The position numbers were made by a program, and so were the translations under genes. Shown one piece after another: positions 7,727-16,288 of a stretch of 34,712 nucleotides of DNA (position 1 is the stretch's first letter; every line of letters starts with the position of its first letter). Below the pieces are notes generated by a model, which was not told where the DNA came from, ran no database searches, and saw nothing but the letters and a program-made list of their open reading frames with translations. The stretch spans positions 1-34,712 of the forward strand of contig JACQVS010000099.1 of the NCBI GenBank assembly GCA_016209605.1. Reading direction: 5' to 3'. This stretch comes from Planctomycetota bacterium (GTDB lineage Bacteria; Planctomycetota; UBA8108; JACQVS01).

Positions 7727-10700
7727 TCAGGCCAAGACCGATTCCAAGGCTTCGCCCGGAGTCAATATGACTTCGGACGAGAGCTGGATGCGGATGCGGT
7801 TGCCGGCCTGGCCGTGTGCACACCCGACCGGCTGGCCGGCCAGGGCCACCGTCACTTTTTGCGGCCGGAAACCTTCCTTCACCTCGAAGGCCAGGGTCCT
7901 CAAGCGCAGCTTGCCCCACTTGACCTCGATCAACTCGCGCTGCGTCCCGCCCTCGCGCTTTTGCGCGAAGCTTCCCCAGCCCTCCGCCGCGGTGAAGGCG
8001 GCGCGGAAGTCCTCGGGGGCGAGCCGCGGCGCGAAGCCCAGGTGGCCCTTGGGGCCGTGATGCTCGTAGCCGCATGCGGCGATGAAGACGCCGTAGCTTG
8101 CCATGGCGCGGGCGTAGTGGTCGCCGCACTCGATCTCGTTCCAGGGATTGCGCCGGGACGGGTGGTAGCGGTCGTGGATGGCGCGCGCGATGGCCAGGCC
8201 TTCGAGTGTCATACCCTCCCAGATCATGTGCCCCGCCACCTGGTACTCGAAACCGGTCATGCACTCGTTGAAGTAGCCGGCGAAGGTCGGATTCCCCCGT
8301 CCCATGGCTTCGCGGCCCCCCTTGGGAAAGGTGCACATCAGCAGTCCGGCTTCTCCCGCCACCGCGTACCAGCGCCCCGAGGGATTGGCCTTGCGGAAAG
8401 GGCCGACGTCCGGAGTGAAATTGTACTTCCACAGGGAGCGCAGCGCCGACCGAACCGGATCGGCGTCGAGGATGCGGCCCAGCCCCACCTGGAACGCCCA
8501 GCTCTGCCCGAAGACCTGGTCGATCTCGCAGCCGTCGTAGGAGCCGAGGGTGTCGGGATTTTTCGGATCGCGCTTCTGGTAGAAGTACTCGCCGTTGAAC
8601 AGCTCGGCGGCGATCTTCTTCCGGCCGGCTTCGAAGATCGACCGCGCCCGGGCGGCGAATTCTCCATCCCCCAGCTCGCGCGCCATCTCCTCGCCGGCTC
8701 GCAGTGCCGCGAGGTAGAGGGAGCTGAGCCAGGCGATCCGCCCGAACCAGGCGGCGTCGAGGGTGTTGTGCTGCGGGCCCTCGAGGATGCCGTCGCCATC
8801 TCCATCGCGCTCGATCAAGTAGTCGAGGGCCTTCTTGATCTTCTCCCAGTTGCGTCGTAGGAAGGCCTCGTCCGGCGACATCTGATGGTCGCGGTAGGCC
8901 CGCAGGATGGTCCCCGCCTGCCCATCGAAGGCCACGCCGGCGCGAAACTCGCCGCGGTGGTCGACGACGCCCGTCTTGGGATCGAAGGAGACGCCGAAGT
9001 CGGCCAGCTCGCGCAGCGAGCGCTCCAGCTCCGGAAAGATCCGCCCCAGCGCCTGGCCGTAGTGCCAGACGTGGGTGCAGGTGCCCGGGCAGCAGTTCAC
9101 CCCCTCCCAGCCGTAAAAGCGGCCGTTCCTGAACCACATCGCCGTCGTGGTGGCGAGGATGGAGGTGTTCAGGAAGGTGCGGTCGAGGAACCAGCATGGG
9201 AGCGTCGAGTCATACCAGGTGTCTCGCCAGAGGCGCGTCTCGCCGGCCAGGCGGTCGAAGTTCCGGGCGATGTGCTCCGCCACCTCCTCGGCTGAGGCGA
9301 AGCGGGTAGCGTAGAACCGGCCGCCGGGGAGGGGGTCGAGGCGCAGGTTGGGGAAGTGCCAGGCCACGAGGAACACGGCCCGCGCCTCCTCCCCCGGCTC
9401 GAGGGCGAAGCCCCGGGCGAGGGCGCCGCGGAGTTTTTCGCCGAAGGGCTTCTCCCCCTCGCCGTCCTGCGACAGCCCTTCCGGCGCGAAAACGCCCTCC
9501 GGGCGGCCGGCGGCAGCGATGGATGGCGAGGCCAGGTCGCTTTCCCTGGCCTCGAGGAGCGCCAGGGCCAGCGTGCCGAAGTCCGGCTGCTCATCGAGCC
9601 TGGCGATGGAGGACCGCGGGGCGTCGCCGAACTCGATCTGGTCGATGTCGATATGCCCCCAGCCGCCGCCGTGGCGGTCGGCGATCTCGAGACGCCCCGT
9701 CTTCCCCTTGAGGTCGCCGACCTCCCAGTTGACCCACTCCATGGCATCGGTGTTCCTGCCGGTGGCGGTGCGCGCGACCTTCTCCTCGACGATGAGGTCG
9801 ATGCAGGTCTCGCCGGGATGGTCGCCGCCGCCGATGAGGAAGCTGATGAAGGGCCGCCGGATCACGAACTCCGGCGAGAGCAGCCTCCCCGTCGGCTCAT
9901 CCGAGGCCGGCCAGGAGTTAGCGAGCCCCTTTCCCAGAAAGCCCGAGAGCCGCTGCACCGGATTGGGCGCGCCCGGAGCGGGGGCCTTTCCAAAAGCGTC
10001 GCCTTCCACCTTCCAGGCGCCATAACTGCCTCCCTCGAAGTCGGCGAAGACCTCCGGCGGGGCCGCCTGGGGCGCCGGGGCCGGCGCGGCGCTCGCAACG
10101 AGCAGAAGCAGATCGCCGCGGCGGGCGATGCGGTTCTGCCGCGCCCCCAGAGCCTGCTTGGCGCTCTGCAGGCAGACGGCGTTCTCGAGCCAGCCGGCCA
10201 GCTCCCCCTCCACCCGCACGGCGCTGGTGTTCTTGATGGTGAAGCTCAAGATGGTGGCCGGCAGATGGGAGTCGGCGGCGTTGAGGGGGATGAAGGGAGA
10301 GAAGGCCTCCAGGGAAACGGCCACGGGCGAGGCCTCATGGCGGTACTCGACAACGCCGATGGGATATTCCCCCTGGAAGGCGATTTGCGAAAAGCCGGTC
10401 CGGTCGAGGGCGCGCACCTGCGCCGTGCCGGCGAAGCGCAGCCGCAGGGCGAAACCCTGGTCGATGGGCGACTCCGGCGCCATTGGCTGGACGTAATGCT
10501 GGCCGGTGTAGAGCCCGCCGGTGCGGTCGCCCGCCTCGTTGAAGATGTCCCAGTGCCAGAGCCTGCCATCGCCGCCGAGGTAAAGCTGCCCCGTGCAGAT
10601 CCCCCCCACCGGCATGCCGATCTTCTCGAGGTCGGCGCCGCGGTAAACCGTCCGCTCCCCCCGCTCGAAGAGCGACCGCACCCACTCGGGATGGAGCTTC

Positions 10701-10834
10701 TTGTCGGCGGGGACGGTCGGCTCGAAATCCCCCGCCTGGAAGGGACCCGCCATGAGCGGCAGCCTGCCGACCGCCGACCAGGCCGTGCCCAGGCCCATGA
10801 ACTTCAAGAAATCCCGGCGCGTCGGGCTCGACAT
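7727..10834 (-). CDS. Tat-exported GH116 family beta-glycosidase (GBA2-like) with inserted beta-sandwich module
   Basis: 1035 residues from ATG 10834, with GGGAGG eight bases before the start. The N-terminus has a twin-arginine motif (RRDFLKFMG), so export in folded form is likely. The GH116 N-terminal domain starts around residue 65 (GMPVGGICTGQLYLGGDG) and the C-terminal (alpha/alpha)6 catalytic domain follows. By comparison with GBA2 motifs, Glu577 in WEG is the likely nucleophile and Asp772 in IDQVFGQSW the likely acid/base. Known family members hydrolyse beta-glucosides, glucosylceramide or beta-xylosides; the substrate here cannot be told. Residues about 255-400 are an insertion resembling the module attached to GH32-type enzymes in PVC and Bacteroidota proteins (FADFEGGSYGAWKVEGDAFG, FLIGGGDHPG, GGGWGHIDIDQIEF). 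It stands alone, with no transporter or other sugar gene adjacent. Confidence 0.92.
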   Translation of the reverse strand: MSSPTRRDFLKFMGLGTAWSAVGRLPLMAGPFQAGDFEPTVPADKKLHPEWVRSLFERGERTVYRGADLEKIGMPVGGICTGQLYLGGDGRLWHWDIFNEAGDRTGGLYTGQHYVQPMAPESPIDQGFALRLRFAGTAQVRALDRTGFSQIAFQGEYPIGVVEYRHEASPVAVSLEAFSPFIPLNAADSHLPATILSFTIKNTSAVRVEGELAGWLENAVCLQSAKQALGARQNRIARRGDLLLLVASAAPAPAPQAAPPEVFADFEGGSYGAWKVEGDAFGKAPAPGAPNPVQRLSGFLGKGLANSWPASDEPTGRLLSPEFVIRRPFISFLIGGGDHPGETCIDLIVEEKVARTATGRNTDAMEWVNWEVGDLKGKTGRLEIADRHGGGWGHIDIDQIEFGDAPRSSIARLDEQPDFGTLALALLEARESDLASPSIAAAGRPEGVFAPEGLSQDGEGEKPFGEKLRGALARGFALEPGEEARAVFLVAWHFPNLRLDPLPGGRFYATRFASAEEVAEHIARNFDRLAGETRLWRDTWYDSTLPCWFLDRTFLNTSILATTTAMWFRNGRFYGWEGVNCCPGTCTHVWHYGQALGRIFPELERSLRELADFGVSFDPKTGVVDHRGEFRAGVAFDGQAGTILRAYRDHQMSPDEAFLRRNWEKIKKALDYLIERDGDGDGILEGPQHNTLDAAWFGRIAWLSSLYLAALRAGEEMARELGDGEFAARARSIFEAGRKKIAAELFNGEYFYQKRDPKNPDTLGSYDGCEIDQVFGQSWAFQVGLGRILDADPVRSALRSLWKYNFTPDVGPFRKANPSGRWYAVAGEAGLLMCTFPKGGREAMGRGNPTFAGYFNECMTGFEYQVAGHMIWEGMTLEGLAIARAIHDRYHPSRRNPWNEIECGDHYARAMASYGVFIAACGYEHHGPKGHLGFAPRLAPEDFRAAFTAAEGWGSFAQKREGGTQRELIEVKWGKLRLRTLAFEVKEGFRPQKVTVALAGQPVGCAHGQAGNRIRIQLSSEVILTPGEALESVLA

Positions 10835-10870
10835 ATCGCTGACCTCCCTCCCAAGGTGTAAAATGGATTC

Positions 10871-10963
10871 ATGAAAAAATGCCTCATGGCCGCCATCTTA
10901 GCCTTTATCGTCTGCGAAAAGAAGCCGGCGGAGCCAAGCTATCCCTACGGCAGCGGCCTTTAG
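10871..10963 (+). pseudogene. Vestigial 5' end of a CRTAC1-type lipoprotein gene (30 codons)
   Basis: A 30-codon frame begins with a short basic and hydrophobic leader, then CEKKPAEPSYPYG, and stops at TAG. The intact CRTAC1 lipoprotein 2.5 kb downstream begins in the same way, with CEKKPAGGGYPFDG after its lipobox. The two DNA stretches match over about 45 bases starting at CTGCGAAAA. The canonical AGC lipobox is lost here (IVC), there is no clear ribosome site and nothing continues the FG-GAP body. It is best read as a leftover of a duplicated and deleted paralog. A functional micro-lipoprotein is the less likely alternative. Confidence 0.5.
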
Positions 10964-11127
10964 TGCAGGCTTGGCAATCGATATCCCAATTCCGGAGCGA
11001 GAGCGAAGAAGCCTTGAGTTTTCTTCCCTTGACAACCTCAACCTCCAAGTCAAAAATGACTAGGACATGGTCGTCTGCAACTCGCGCGATCGCCCGGATG
11101 GGCTCTTCAGATCGATGGTTTGAACCA
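10905..11127 (-). pseudogene. Possible frameshifted remnant of a small minus-strand gene
   Basis: On the minus strand ATG 11127 opens MVQTIDLKSP and soon runs into a stop. A one-base shift at the CCC/CCAT run near 11099 continues as IRAIARVADDHVLVIFDLE and onward for about 50 codons. The joined peptide looks protein-like but I do not recognise the family. It overlaps the CRTAC1 vestige at its far end. Low confidence; it may be chance. Confidence 0.2.
11029..11057 (+). promoter_or_regulatory. Candidate sigma-70-type promoter for the TPR/CRTAC1 pair
   Basis: A perfect TTGACA (11029-11034) is followed after 17 bases by AAAAAT (11052-11057, 4 of 6 consensus). It lies about 70 bases before the TPR gene start. 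Confidence 0.3.
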
Positions 11128-13388
11128 TGGGACGACACCAAGAGCAGCGACGGTCACAAGCGGATAAGAAAATTCGGCCAGCAGCGCAATCTCCACCCTC
11201 ACATTTTTCTGTTTCATCATGGATCCTTGCAGGATTGGCGGCCCTGTTCATCCTCATTTCCATGATCATCGGTTATTGGGTGATCGCCAAGCACCGAAAA
11301 GGATCCGGGGAGCTTGCAAAAGAAGTCTCCTCCACTCCCGCTCCTTTCAAGGAAGAGCCGATTCCAGACCCGGCGTCCTTTCCCATCCCCGCCGATTTTT
11401 CCCCGTCAAGGAAAAAAACCGCCGAGGAAGCGGTCCAGCTTCACACGCAGGCACTCGACGCCTGGTTTAATGCCGGCGATCTCGAAAATTTCCAAAAGCT
11501 GGCGATCGAGGCCTTGCGGCGCTACCAGCAAGCGGATTGGATTTCCCCGGCCACGAATCACCTTCATGCCGAGATTCTCAAGGTCCGCTTGGCGTCAAAC
11601 GATTACCAGACCGTGCTCAGGGAATGCCGCAAATGGCTCGAGCGCTTTCCCGATTCCCTGGCGCATCTCGAGATCCTGGGCAAAGCGGAATACCTCACCG
11701 GCCGGTATGCCGATGCCGCCAGCCACCTGGAAGCTTACGCGGCCAAGCGGCCCCAATCGCTGGTTACGCAGCGCCAGCTCGCCGAGGTTTATGCTGCCAT
11801 CGGGATGAAGGAAAAAGGGCTGGCGGCGGTGGACCGAAGCTTGGCCATGATCGGTTTTCCCGGCAGCGGTTTTTGGTCCCACCCCGAAGCGGAAACCACC
11901 CTCTGGAAAGCGCTCAAGGTCACCCACCGGTTTTACGAGTACGAGCGGTTGGAAAAGCTCGCCAGCGTGCTTTACGAGCGTTCAAAGGACAAACAAGAGC
12001 CCGATCTTCTCATGGCCCTAGGGGTAGCGAAGCGCTTCCGCGGCGATCTCGAGGGAGCAGAGTATTTCCTTCGGCGATTCCTCAAGGCGGAAAAGCCCGG
12101 CTCGCCCAATTTGGAGCCGGTGCGGCTGGAGCTCAGCATCGCCCTTTCAAAACGCGGCCAATTCGTTGAAGCGCTCCAAGAGATAACGCTCCTGCTTGAA
12201 GCCAATCCTTACTCCAGCAAAGCTTACTTCCAGCTCGGCCAGTGCCTGGTCCGGCTCAACCAAAAGGCGAAAGCCGAGGCCATGCACTTCCTCTCCCGGG
12301 CGCTTGCCCCCAGCGACCGGGAGTTCCGGCGGGAGGAGGCGGACCGGGGAGCCGGGAGAACGGCGTTCGCGCTGCGGGCTCGCGCCAAGGGATTTTCACT
12401 GCGCGGCCAGTTCCGCGAGGGCGAGGAGGTCTTGCGCGACCAGAAATACAGAGACGATCCGTCGGTTCAAGTTTTCCTTACCGAATATCTCTTCCAGCAT
12501 CTCCGCGTCCAGGAGGGGCGCAGAGTCCTCCGCGAGCTGGAGGCCAAACTTGGCGCCGCTCACGCGGACGTGCGGGGCTGGTCCGCGGAAACGCTGAGGC
12601 TGGAAGGCGAACCGGGCAAGGCGGTCTCCATATGGATGGATCTCTGCCGCGAGCCAAGCCGGTTGCCGATTTGGGGACTGCGCCTCGGCCGCACGCTCCT
12701 CGAGGAGCTGGGAAGGCCCGAAGAAGCGGCTCGCTGGTTCGATGCGATCCTTCAAGCTGGGCCCGATACCACCATCCGCATCCTGCGCGGCCGGGCGCTC
12801 TTTGAAGCCGGCGACTATGAGAGGGCCCTGAATATCCTCGAAACCGTCCCGCCGCAAGAAGATGAATGGGAAGAAGAGGCAGGCGCCGTTTGGCTTGCCC
12901 GCGCCCGCGTGCGCCTGGGAAAGGGGCGCGAAACGGCCGGGCGTGACCTGGAAGCGCTAGGAGAGAGGTTCAAGCACCTCGCGGCTTATCACCTGGCTCG
13001 CGCCGAGTTGCTTGAGGCCGGCAACCAGCCGGCGGACTCCTTCCGCCAGGAGGCATCGCGTATTGCCGCCTTGGAGAAAAAATTTTTTGACGCGCGCGCG
13101 CGTATTGCAAGCGCCGGGGGAAGCGATGCCGCTCCCCTTCTCCTCGATGGGGCCAGAATCCGCATCGACATCGGCGACCGCGCCGGCGCCATCCGCCTTG
13201 CGCGCCTGGCGGCAGCCGCCGCTCCAAAATCCGTTACGCCCTGGAAAATCCTAGGGGATTGGTTAAATCGGCCGGAAGAGCTCTTTTTTCAGGCAGAGGC
13301 GCTGCGCCAGGCCGCGGCGCTGGATCCGACCTCCAAACCCGCCCTCAAGACCGAGGATCTCATCTCCAAACTCTTGCAAAAAGATTAG
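11127..13388 (+). CDS. Membrane-anchored TPR protein
   Basis: 753 residues. A basic, polar N-terminus (1-28) is followed by one transmembrane helix (about 30-53, WILAGLAALFILISMIIGYW) and then by TPR-type helical repeats over nearly the whole remaining length (about 95-745). This predicts a short cytoplasmic tail and a large extracytoplasmic TPR solenoid for protein contacts. There is no strong ribosome site before the ATG, so the start is less certain than for its neighbours. It is followed after 58 bases by the CRTAC1 lipoprotein in the same direction. TPR proteins and ASPIC/UnbV-FG-GAP proteins are often neighbours in planctomycete and acidobacterial genomes. The likely role is an envelope scaffold partnering the lipoprotein; there is no enzymatic motif. 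Confidence 0.85.
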   Translation: MGRHQEQRRSQADKKIRPAAQSPPSHFSVSSWILAGLAALFILISMIIGYWVIAKHRKGSGELAKEVSSTPAPFKEEPIPDPASFPIPADFSPSRKKTAEEAVQLHTQALDAWFNAGDLENFQKLAIEALRRYQQADWISPATNHLHAEILKVRLASNDYQTVLRECRKWLERFPDSLAHLEILGKAEYLTGRYADAASHLEAYAAKRPQSLVTQRQLAEVYAAIGMKEKGLAAVDRSLAMIGFPGSGFWSHPEAETTLWKALKVTHRFYEYERLEKLASVLYERSKDKQEPDLLMALGVAKRFRGDLEGAEYFLRRFLKAEKPGSPNLEPVRLELSIALSKRGQFVEALQEITLLLEANPYSSKAYFQLGQCLVRLNQKAKAEAMHFLSRALAPSDREFRREEADRGAGRTAFALRARAKGFSLRGQFREGEEVLRDQKYRDDPSVQVFLTEYLFQHLRVQEGRRVLRELEAKLGAAHADVRGWSAETLRLEGEPGKAVSIWMDLCREPSRLPIWGLRLGRTLLEELGRPEEAARWFDAILQAGPDTTIRILRGRALFEAGDYERALNILETVPPQEDEWEEEAGAVWLARARVRLGKGRETAGRDLEALGERFKHLAAYHLARAELLEAGNQPADSFRQEASRIAALEKKFFDARARIASAGGSDAAPLLLDGARIRIDIGDRAGAIRLARLAAAAAPKSVTPWKILGDWLNRPEELFFQAEALRQAAALDPTSKPALKTEDLISKLLQKD

Positions 13389-13412
13389 CATTCGACACCG
13401 CGAGCAGAAAGC

Positions 13413-13432
13413 CCACAGAGAAGGCGCAGAGG
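13413..13432 (+). repeat. Remnant of a dispersed CACAGAG-type intergenic repeat
   Basis: CCACAGAGAAGGCGCAGAGG lies between the TPR and CRTAC1 genes. Sequences of this style (CCACAGAG.CACAGAGG) recur in non-coding gaps of many environmental bacterial genomes. A related piece lies at 31754-31780. Confidence 0.35.
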
Positions 13433-13446
13433 AAAAAAATTCGAGA

Positions 13447-15186
13447 ATGCCTATAAGAATGCTTTTTTGCCTCCTTCTTCTTTTTACCGCGGGCTGCGAA
13501 AAAAAGCCGGCCGGAGGCGGCTATCCCTTTGACGGCGCCTCCAGTTCAGCATCGGCAACTGCGGTAACGGTGCGGTTTATCGATGTGACGGAAAAAAGCG
13601 GGGTGAAATTCCACACCGTCTGCGGCGGCAAGGAAAAGGACTACGTCCTCGAGGTGAACGGCTGCGGTGTGGTCCTGCTCGACTATGACAACGACGGCAA
13701 GCTGGATATTTTCCTGGTCAACGGATCGAAGCTCCCGCCGCCTTACGGCGAAGGACCGGGCAGCCCGCCTCCCTCCGATGCCCTCTTCCGCAACCTGGGC
13801 GGCATGAGTTTCGAAAACGTTACTCAGACGGCGGGGCTCACCGAATCGGCCTGGGGCTGCGGCGCCGCCGCCGGCGACTACGACAACGATGGCGACCCCG
13901 ATATCTTCGTCACCAACTACGGCCCCGACTGCCTCTGGCAAAACCACGGCAACGGCACCTTCACCGACGTCACCGCCCAGGCCGGGGTCGGCGATCCGGG
14001 CTGGGGATCGAGCTGCGCTTTCCTCGATTATGACCGCGATGGCTTCCTCGACCTTTTCATCGTCAACTATGTGGAATTCAACCCGGCCAACGTCAAGCGC
14101 CGCGGCACCGACCCCACCTGCCAGTACAAGGGGCAGCCCATCCTCTGCGGGCCGGTGGGGCTGCCCACCGCTCCCTGCACCCTCTACCGCAACCGCGGCA
14201 ACGGCACTTTTGAAGAGGTCAGCGCCAGATCCGGCATCCGCGCGGTGAAACCATCTTATGGCCTCGGTGTCACGGTCATCGATTTTGACGACGATGGCTG
14301 GCTCGACATCTATGTCGCCAATGACACCCTGCCCAACTTGCTCTTCAGGAACAAAGGGGACGGCACCTTTGAAGAGGTAGGCATGTCTAGCGGAGTCGCC
14401 CTCAACGACCATGCCCTCGCCCAGGCGGGGATGGGCACCGATGCGGTCTTCTTGCGCGAGGGTGCCAGGGAGGACCTCTTCGTGGTCAATTACGAAGATG
14501 ACAACAACACCTTCTACCGCAACGACGGCAACGGCTTTTTCACCGAGATCACTTCGGCGATCGGCCTGGCCGAGCCGTGCTTCAAGCACCTCGGCTGGGG
14601 GACGTTCTTCTTCGATCCCGACCTGGACGGCAAACTCGACCTCTTCATCGCCCAGGGTCACGTGGTGCCGCAAGCCGACCAGATCCCCTCGTCGCCAGGC
14701 TGGAAGCAGTTCAACAAGCTCTTCCTCAACGACGGCGCCGGGCGCTTCATCGACATCTCGAGCCGCGCCGGCCCCGGCCTCGAGGTGAAGAAGTCCTCCC
14801 GCGGCGCCGCCTGCGGCGATCTCGACGGAGACGGCGACCTGGACATCGTCGTGAACGAGATCGATGACGAGGCGACGGTCCTCGAGAACGCCGGCTCCCC
14901 CAAAAACCACTGGGTGGCCGTCCGCCCCCTCGGAACCGCCTCGAACCGCGACGGCATCGGCGCCGTGGTGATCGTCCGCGCCGGCGGCAAGGAGCAGAAG
15001 CGGCGCGTGCGCAGCGGCTCGAGCTACGCCTCCCAGTCGGAGCTGACCGCCCGCTTCGGCCTCGGCGAGGCCAGGAAAGTCGACGAGCTGCGGGTGCGCT
15101 GGCCCACCGGCAAGGAGGAGCGCTATCCACCGCCACCCATTGACCAGAAGGTGGAAGTCGTCGAGGGGAAAGGCTCCATTCCTTGA
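13447..15186 (+). CDS. CRTAC1/ASPIC-UnbV family FG-GAP repeat lipoprotein
   Basis: 579 residues. A signal peptide with lipobox ending Thr-Ala-Gly-Cys17 predicts a lipoprotein. Six or more FG-GAP/VCBS blades carry calcium loops: DYDNDGKLDIF, DYDNDGDPDIF, DYDRDGFLDLF, DFDDDGWLDIY, DPDLDGKLDLF, DLDGDGDLDIV. Together they should form a beta-propeller. The C-terminal 75 residues match the ASPIC/UnbV domain (NHWVAVRPLGTASNRDGIGA, then RFGLGEARKVDELRVRWPTG). The family is related to cartilage acidic protein 1; its role in bacteria is not established, but it is a surface binding or adhesion type fold. Met5 is an alternative start. It is paired with the upstream TPR gene and has a vestigial copy of its own 5' end at 10871. 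Confidence 0.93.
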   Translation: MPIRMLFCLLLLFTAGCEKKPAGGGYPFDGASSSASATAVTVRFIDVTEKSGVKFHTVCGGKEKDYVLEVNGCGVVLLDYDNDGKLDIFLVNGSKLPPPYGEGPGSPPPSDALFRNLGGMSFENVTQTAGLTESAWGCGAAAGDYDNDGDPDIFVTNYGPDCLWQNHGNGTFTDVTAQAGVGDPGWGSSCAFLDYDRDGFLDLFIVNYVEFNPANVKRRGTDPTCQYKGQPILCGPVGLPTAPCTLYRNRGNGTFEEVSARSGIRAVKPSYGLGVTVIDFDDDGWLDIYVANDTLPNLLFRNKGDGTFEEVGMSSGVALNDHALAQAGMGTDAVFLREGAREDLFVVNYEDDNNTFYRNDGNGFFTEITSAIGLAEPCFKHLGWGTFFFDPDLDGKLDLFIAQGHVVPQADQIPSSPGWKQFNKLFLNDGAGRFIDISSRAGPGLEVKKSSRGAACGDLDGDGDLDIVVNEIDDEATVLENAGSPKNHWVAVRPLGTASNRDGIGAVVIVRAGGKEQKRRVRSGSSYASQSELTARFGLGEARKVDELRVRWPTGKEERYPPPPIDQKVEVVEGKGSIP

Positions 15187-15206
15187 GCGCCCCTGGAAGC
15201 CGATGA

Positions 15207-16274
15207 TCAATCCACCTTCACCGCCCTCCCCTCCCTGGCGGAGCGGTAGATCGCGGCGATGATGGCCACCGCCTGGCGGGCTTCGGCGCCGTCGACTCTC
15301 GGTTTCCGGCCGGCGCGGATGGACTCGACGAAATCGGCAAACTGCCGCCGGTGCCCTTCGCAGTCGATGGCCTTGGGGTCGGAGGCGCCTCCTCCCGAGA
15401 GGCCGGCGCGCGGCCCGAACTTCCGGCGGATCTCCTCGTCCTCGGGCAGCTCCTTCTCGAACTTCCAGGAGAGGATGACTTCATCCTCGAGCGCGATCGA
15501 GCCCGCGCTGCCGCAGATCTCGGTGCGGATCTTGGTCCCCGGCCAGGCGCCGGTGGTCCCCTCGATGCTTCCGAGGGCGCCGTTCTTGAAGCGCACCGCG
15601 GCGGCGGCCGCGTCCTCGACCTCGATGCGCTGGTGGGCGCGCGTCGCCGTGAAGCCCACGACGGAATCGATGCCGCCCATGAGCCACTGCAGGAGGTCGA
15701 TGCCGTGGATGCCCTGGTTCATCAGCGCGCCGCCGCCATCGAGCTTCCAGGTCCCCTTCCAGCCGCCTTCATCGTAGTACTTCTGGCTGCGCCACCACTT
15801 GATGGCGACATCGGCCAGCACCAGGGTGCCGAACCGGCCGGCTCCCACCGCCGCCTTCACCGCCTGGCTGCTGTCGTGGAAACGGCGGGGGAAAATCGCT
15901 CCCAGGGTGATGCCCGCCTGCCGGCAGGCGTCGATGATGGCGTCGGCCCGCTCCGGGGTGATCTCGATGGGCTTTTCCACCATGATGTGCTTGCCGGCTT
16001 TCGCTGCCGCCACCGCCGGCTCCAGGTGCAGCCCCGAGGGCGTGCAGATGGAGACGGCGGTCACGCCCGGATCGCGCAGCATGTCCTCGAGGTCCTTGTA
16101 AACCTTGCCGCCGTACCTGGCGGAGCGGGCCTGCGCCCGTTCCGCCACCATGTCGTAATAGCCGGCGATCTCCGCATGCGGAACCTGCCGGATGGCCTCG
16201 GACTGGAACTCGCTGATCATGCCGCAGCCGATGAGGCCGATGCGGACGGGTCGGTTGCCAGAACTCAAGCTCAT
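15207..16274 (-). CDS. Gfo/Idh/MocA family NAD(P)-dependent oxidoreductase
   Basis: 355 residues from ATG 16274, with AGGAG seven bases upstream; a GTG at 16298 is in frame but overlaps the end of mrp. The N-terminal Rossmann fold has VRIGLIGCGMISEFQ. The family EKPIE motif (catalytic-site Lys region) follows SICTPSGLHLEPAVAAAKAGKHIMV. The C-terminal half has the GGGALMNQGIHGIDLLQWLMG segment, whose His belongs to the active site of this family. Members oxidise or reduce sugars, inositols and related polyols; the substrate is not deducible. It is the last gene of the glgA-mrp-oxidoreductase cluster, 14 bases after mrp, and converges on the CRTAC1 gene. Confidence 0.93.
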   Translation of the reverse strand: MSLSSGNRPVRIGLIGCGMISEFQSEAIRQVPHAEIAGYYDMVAERAQARSARYGGKVYKDLEDMLRDPGVTAVSICTPSGLHLEPAVAAAKAGKHIMVEKPIEITPERADAIIDACRQAGITLGAIFPRRFHDSSQAVKAAVGAGRFGTLVLADVAIKWWRSQKYYDEGGWKGTWKLDGGGALMNQGIHGIDLLQWLMGGIDSVVGFTATRAHQRIEVEDAAAAAVRFKNGALGSIEGTTGAWPGTKIRTEICGSAGSIALEDEVILSWKFEKELPEDEEIRRKFGPRAGLSGGGASDPKAIDCEGHRRQFADFVESIRAGRKPRVDGAEARQAVAIIAAIYRSAREGRAVKVD

Positions 16275-16288
16275 ATCAGTTCTCCTGA

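Noticed and set aside
7617..8060. Plus-strand frame at the GH116 3' end
   Set aside because: No ribosome site, and most of it is antisense to the GH116 C-terminus. The first 36 codons look passable, but nothing supports them.
9356..10861. Long plus-strand frame opposite the GH116 gene
   Set aside because: Shadow of a well-supported gene; no recognisable domain and no start signal.
13546..15210. 554-codon minus-strand frame opposite CRTAC1
   Set aside because: Its Asp/Val-rich pattern is the antisense image of the repeated calcium loops.
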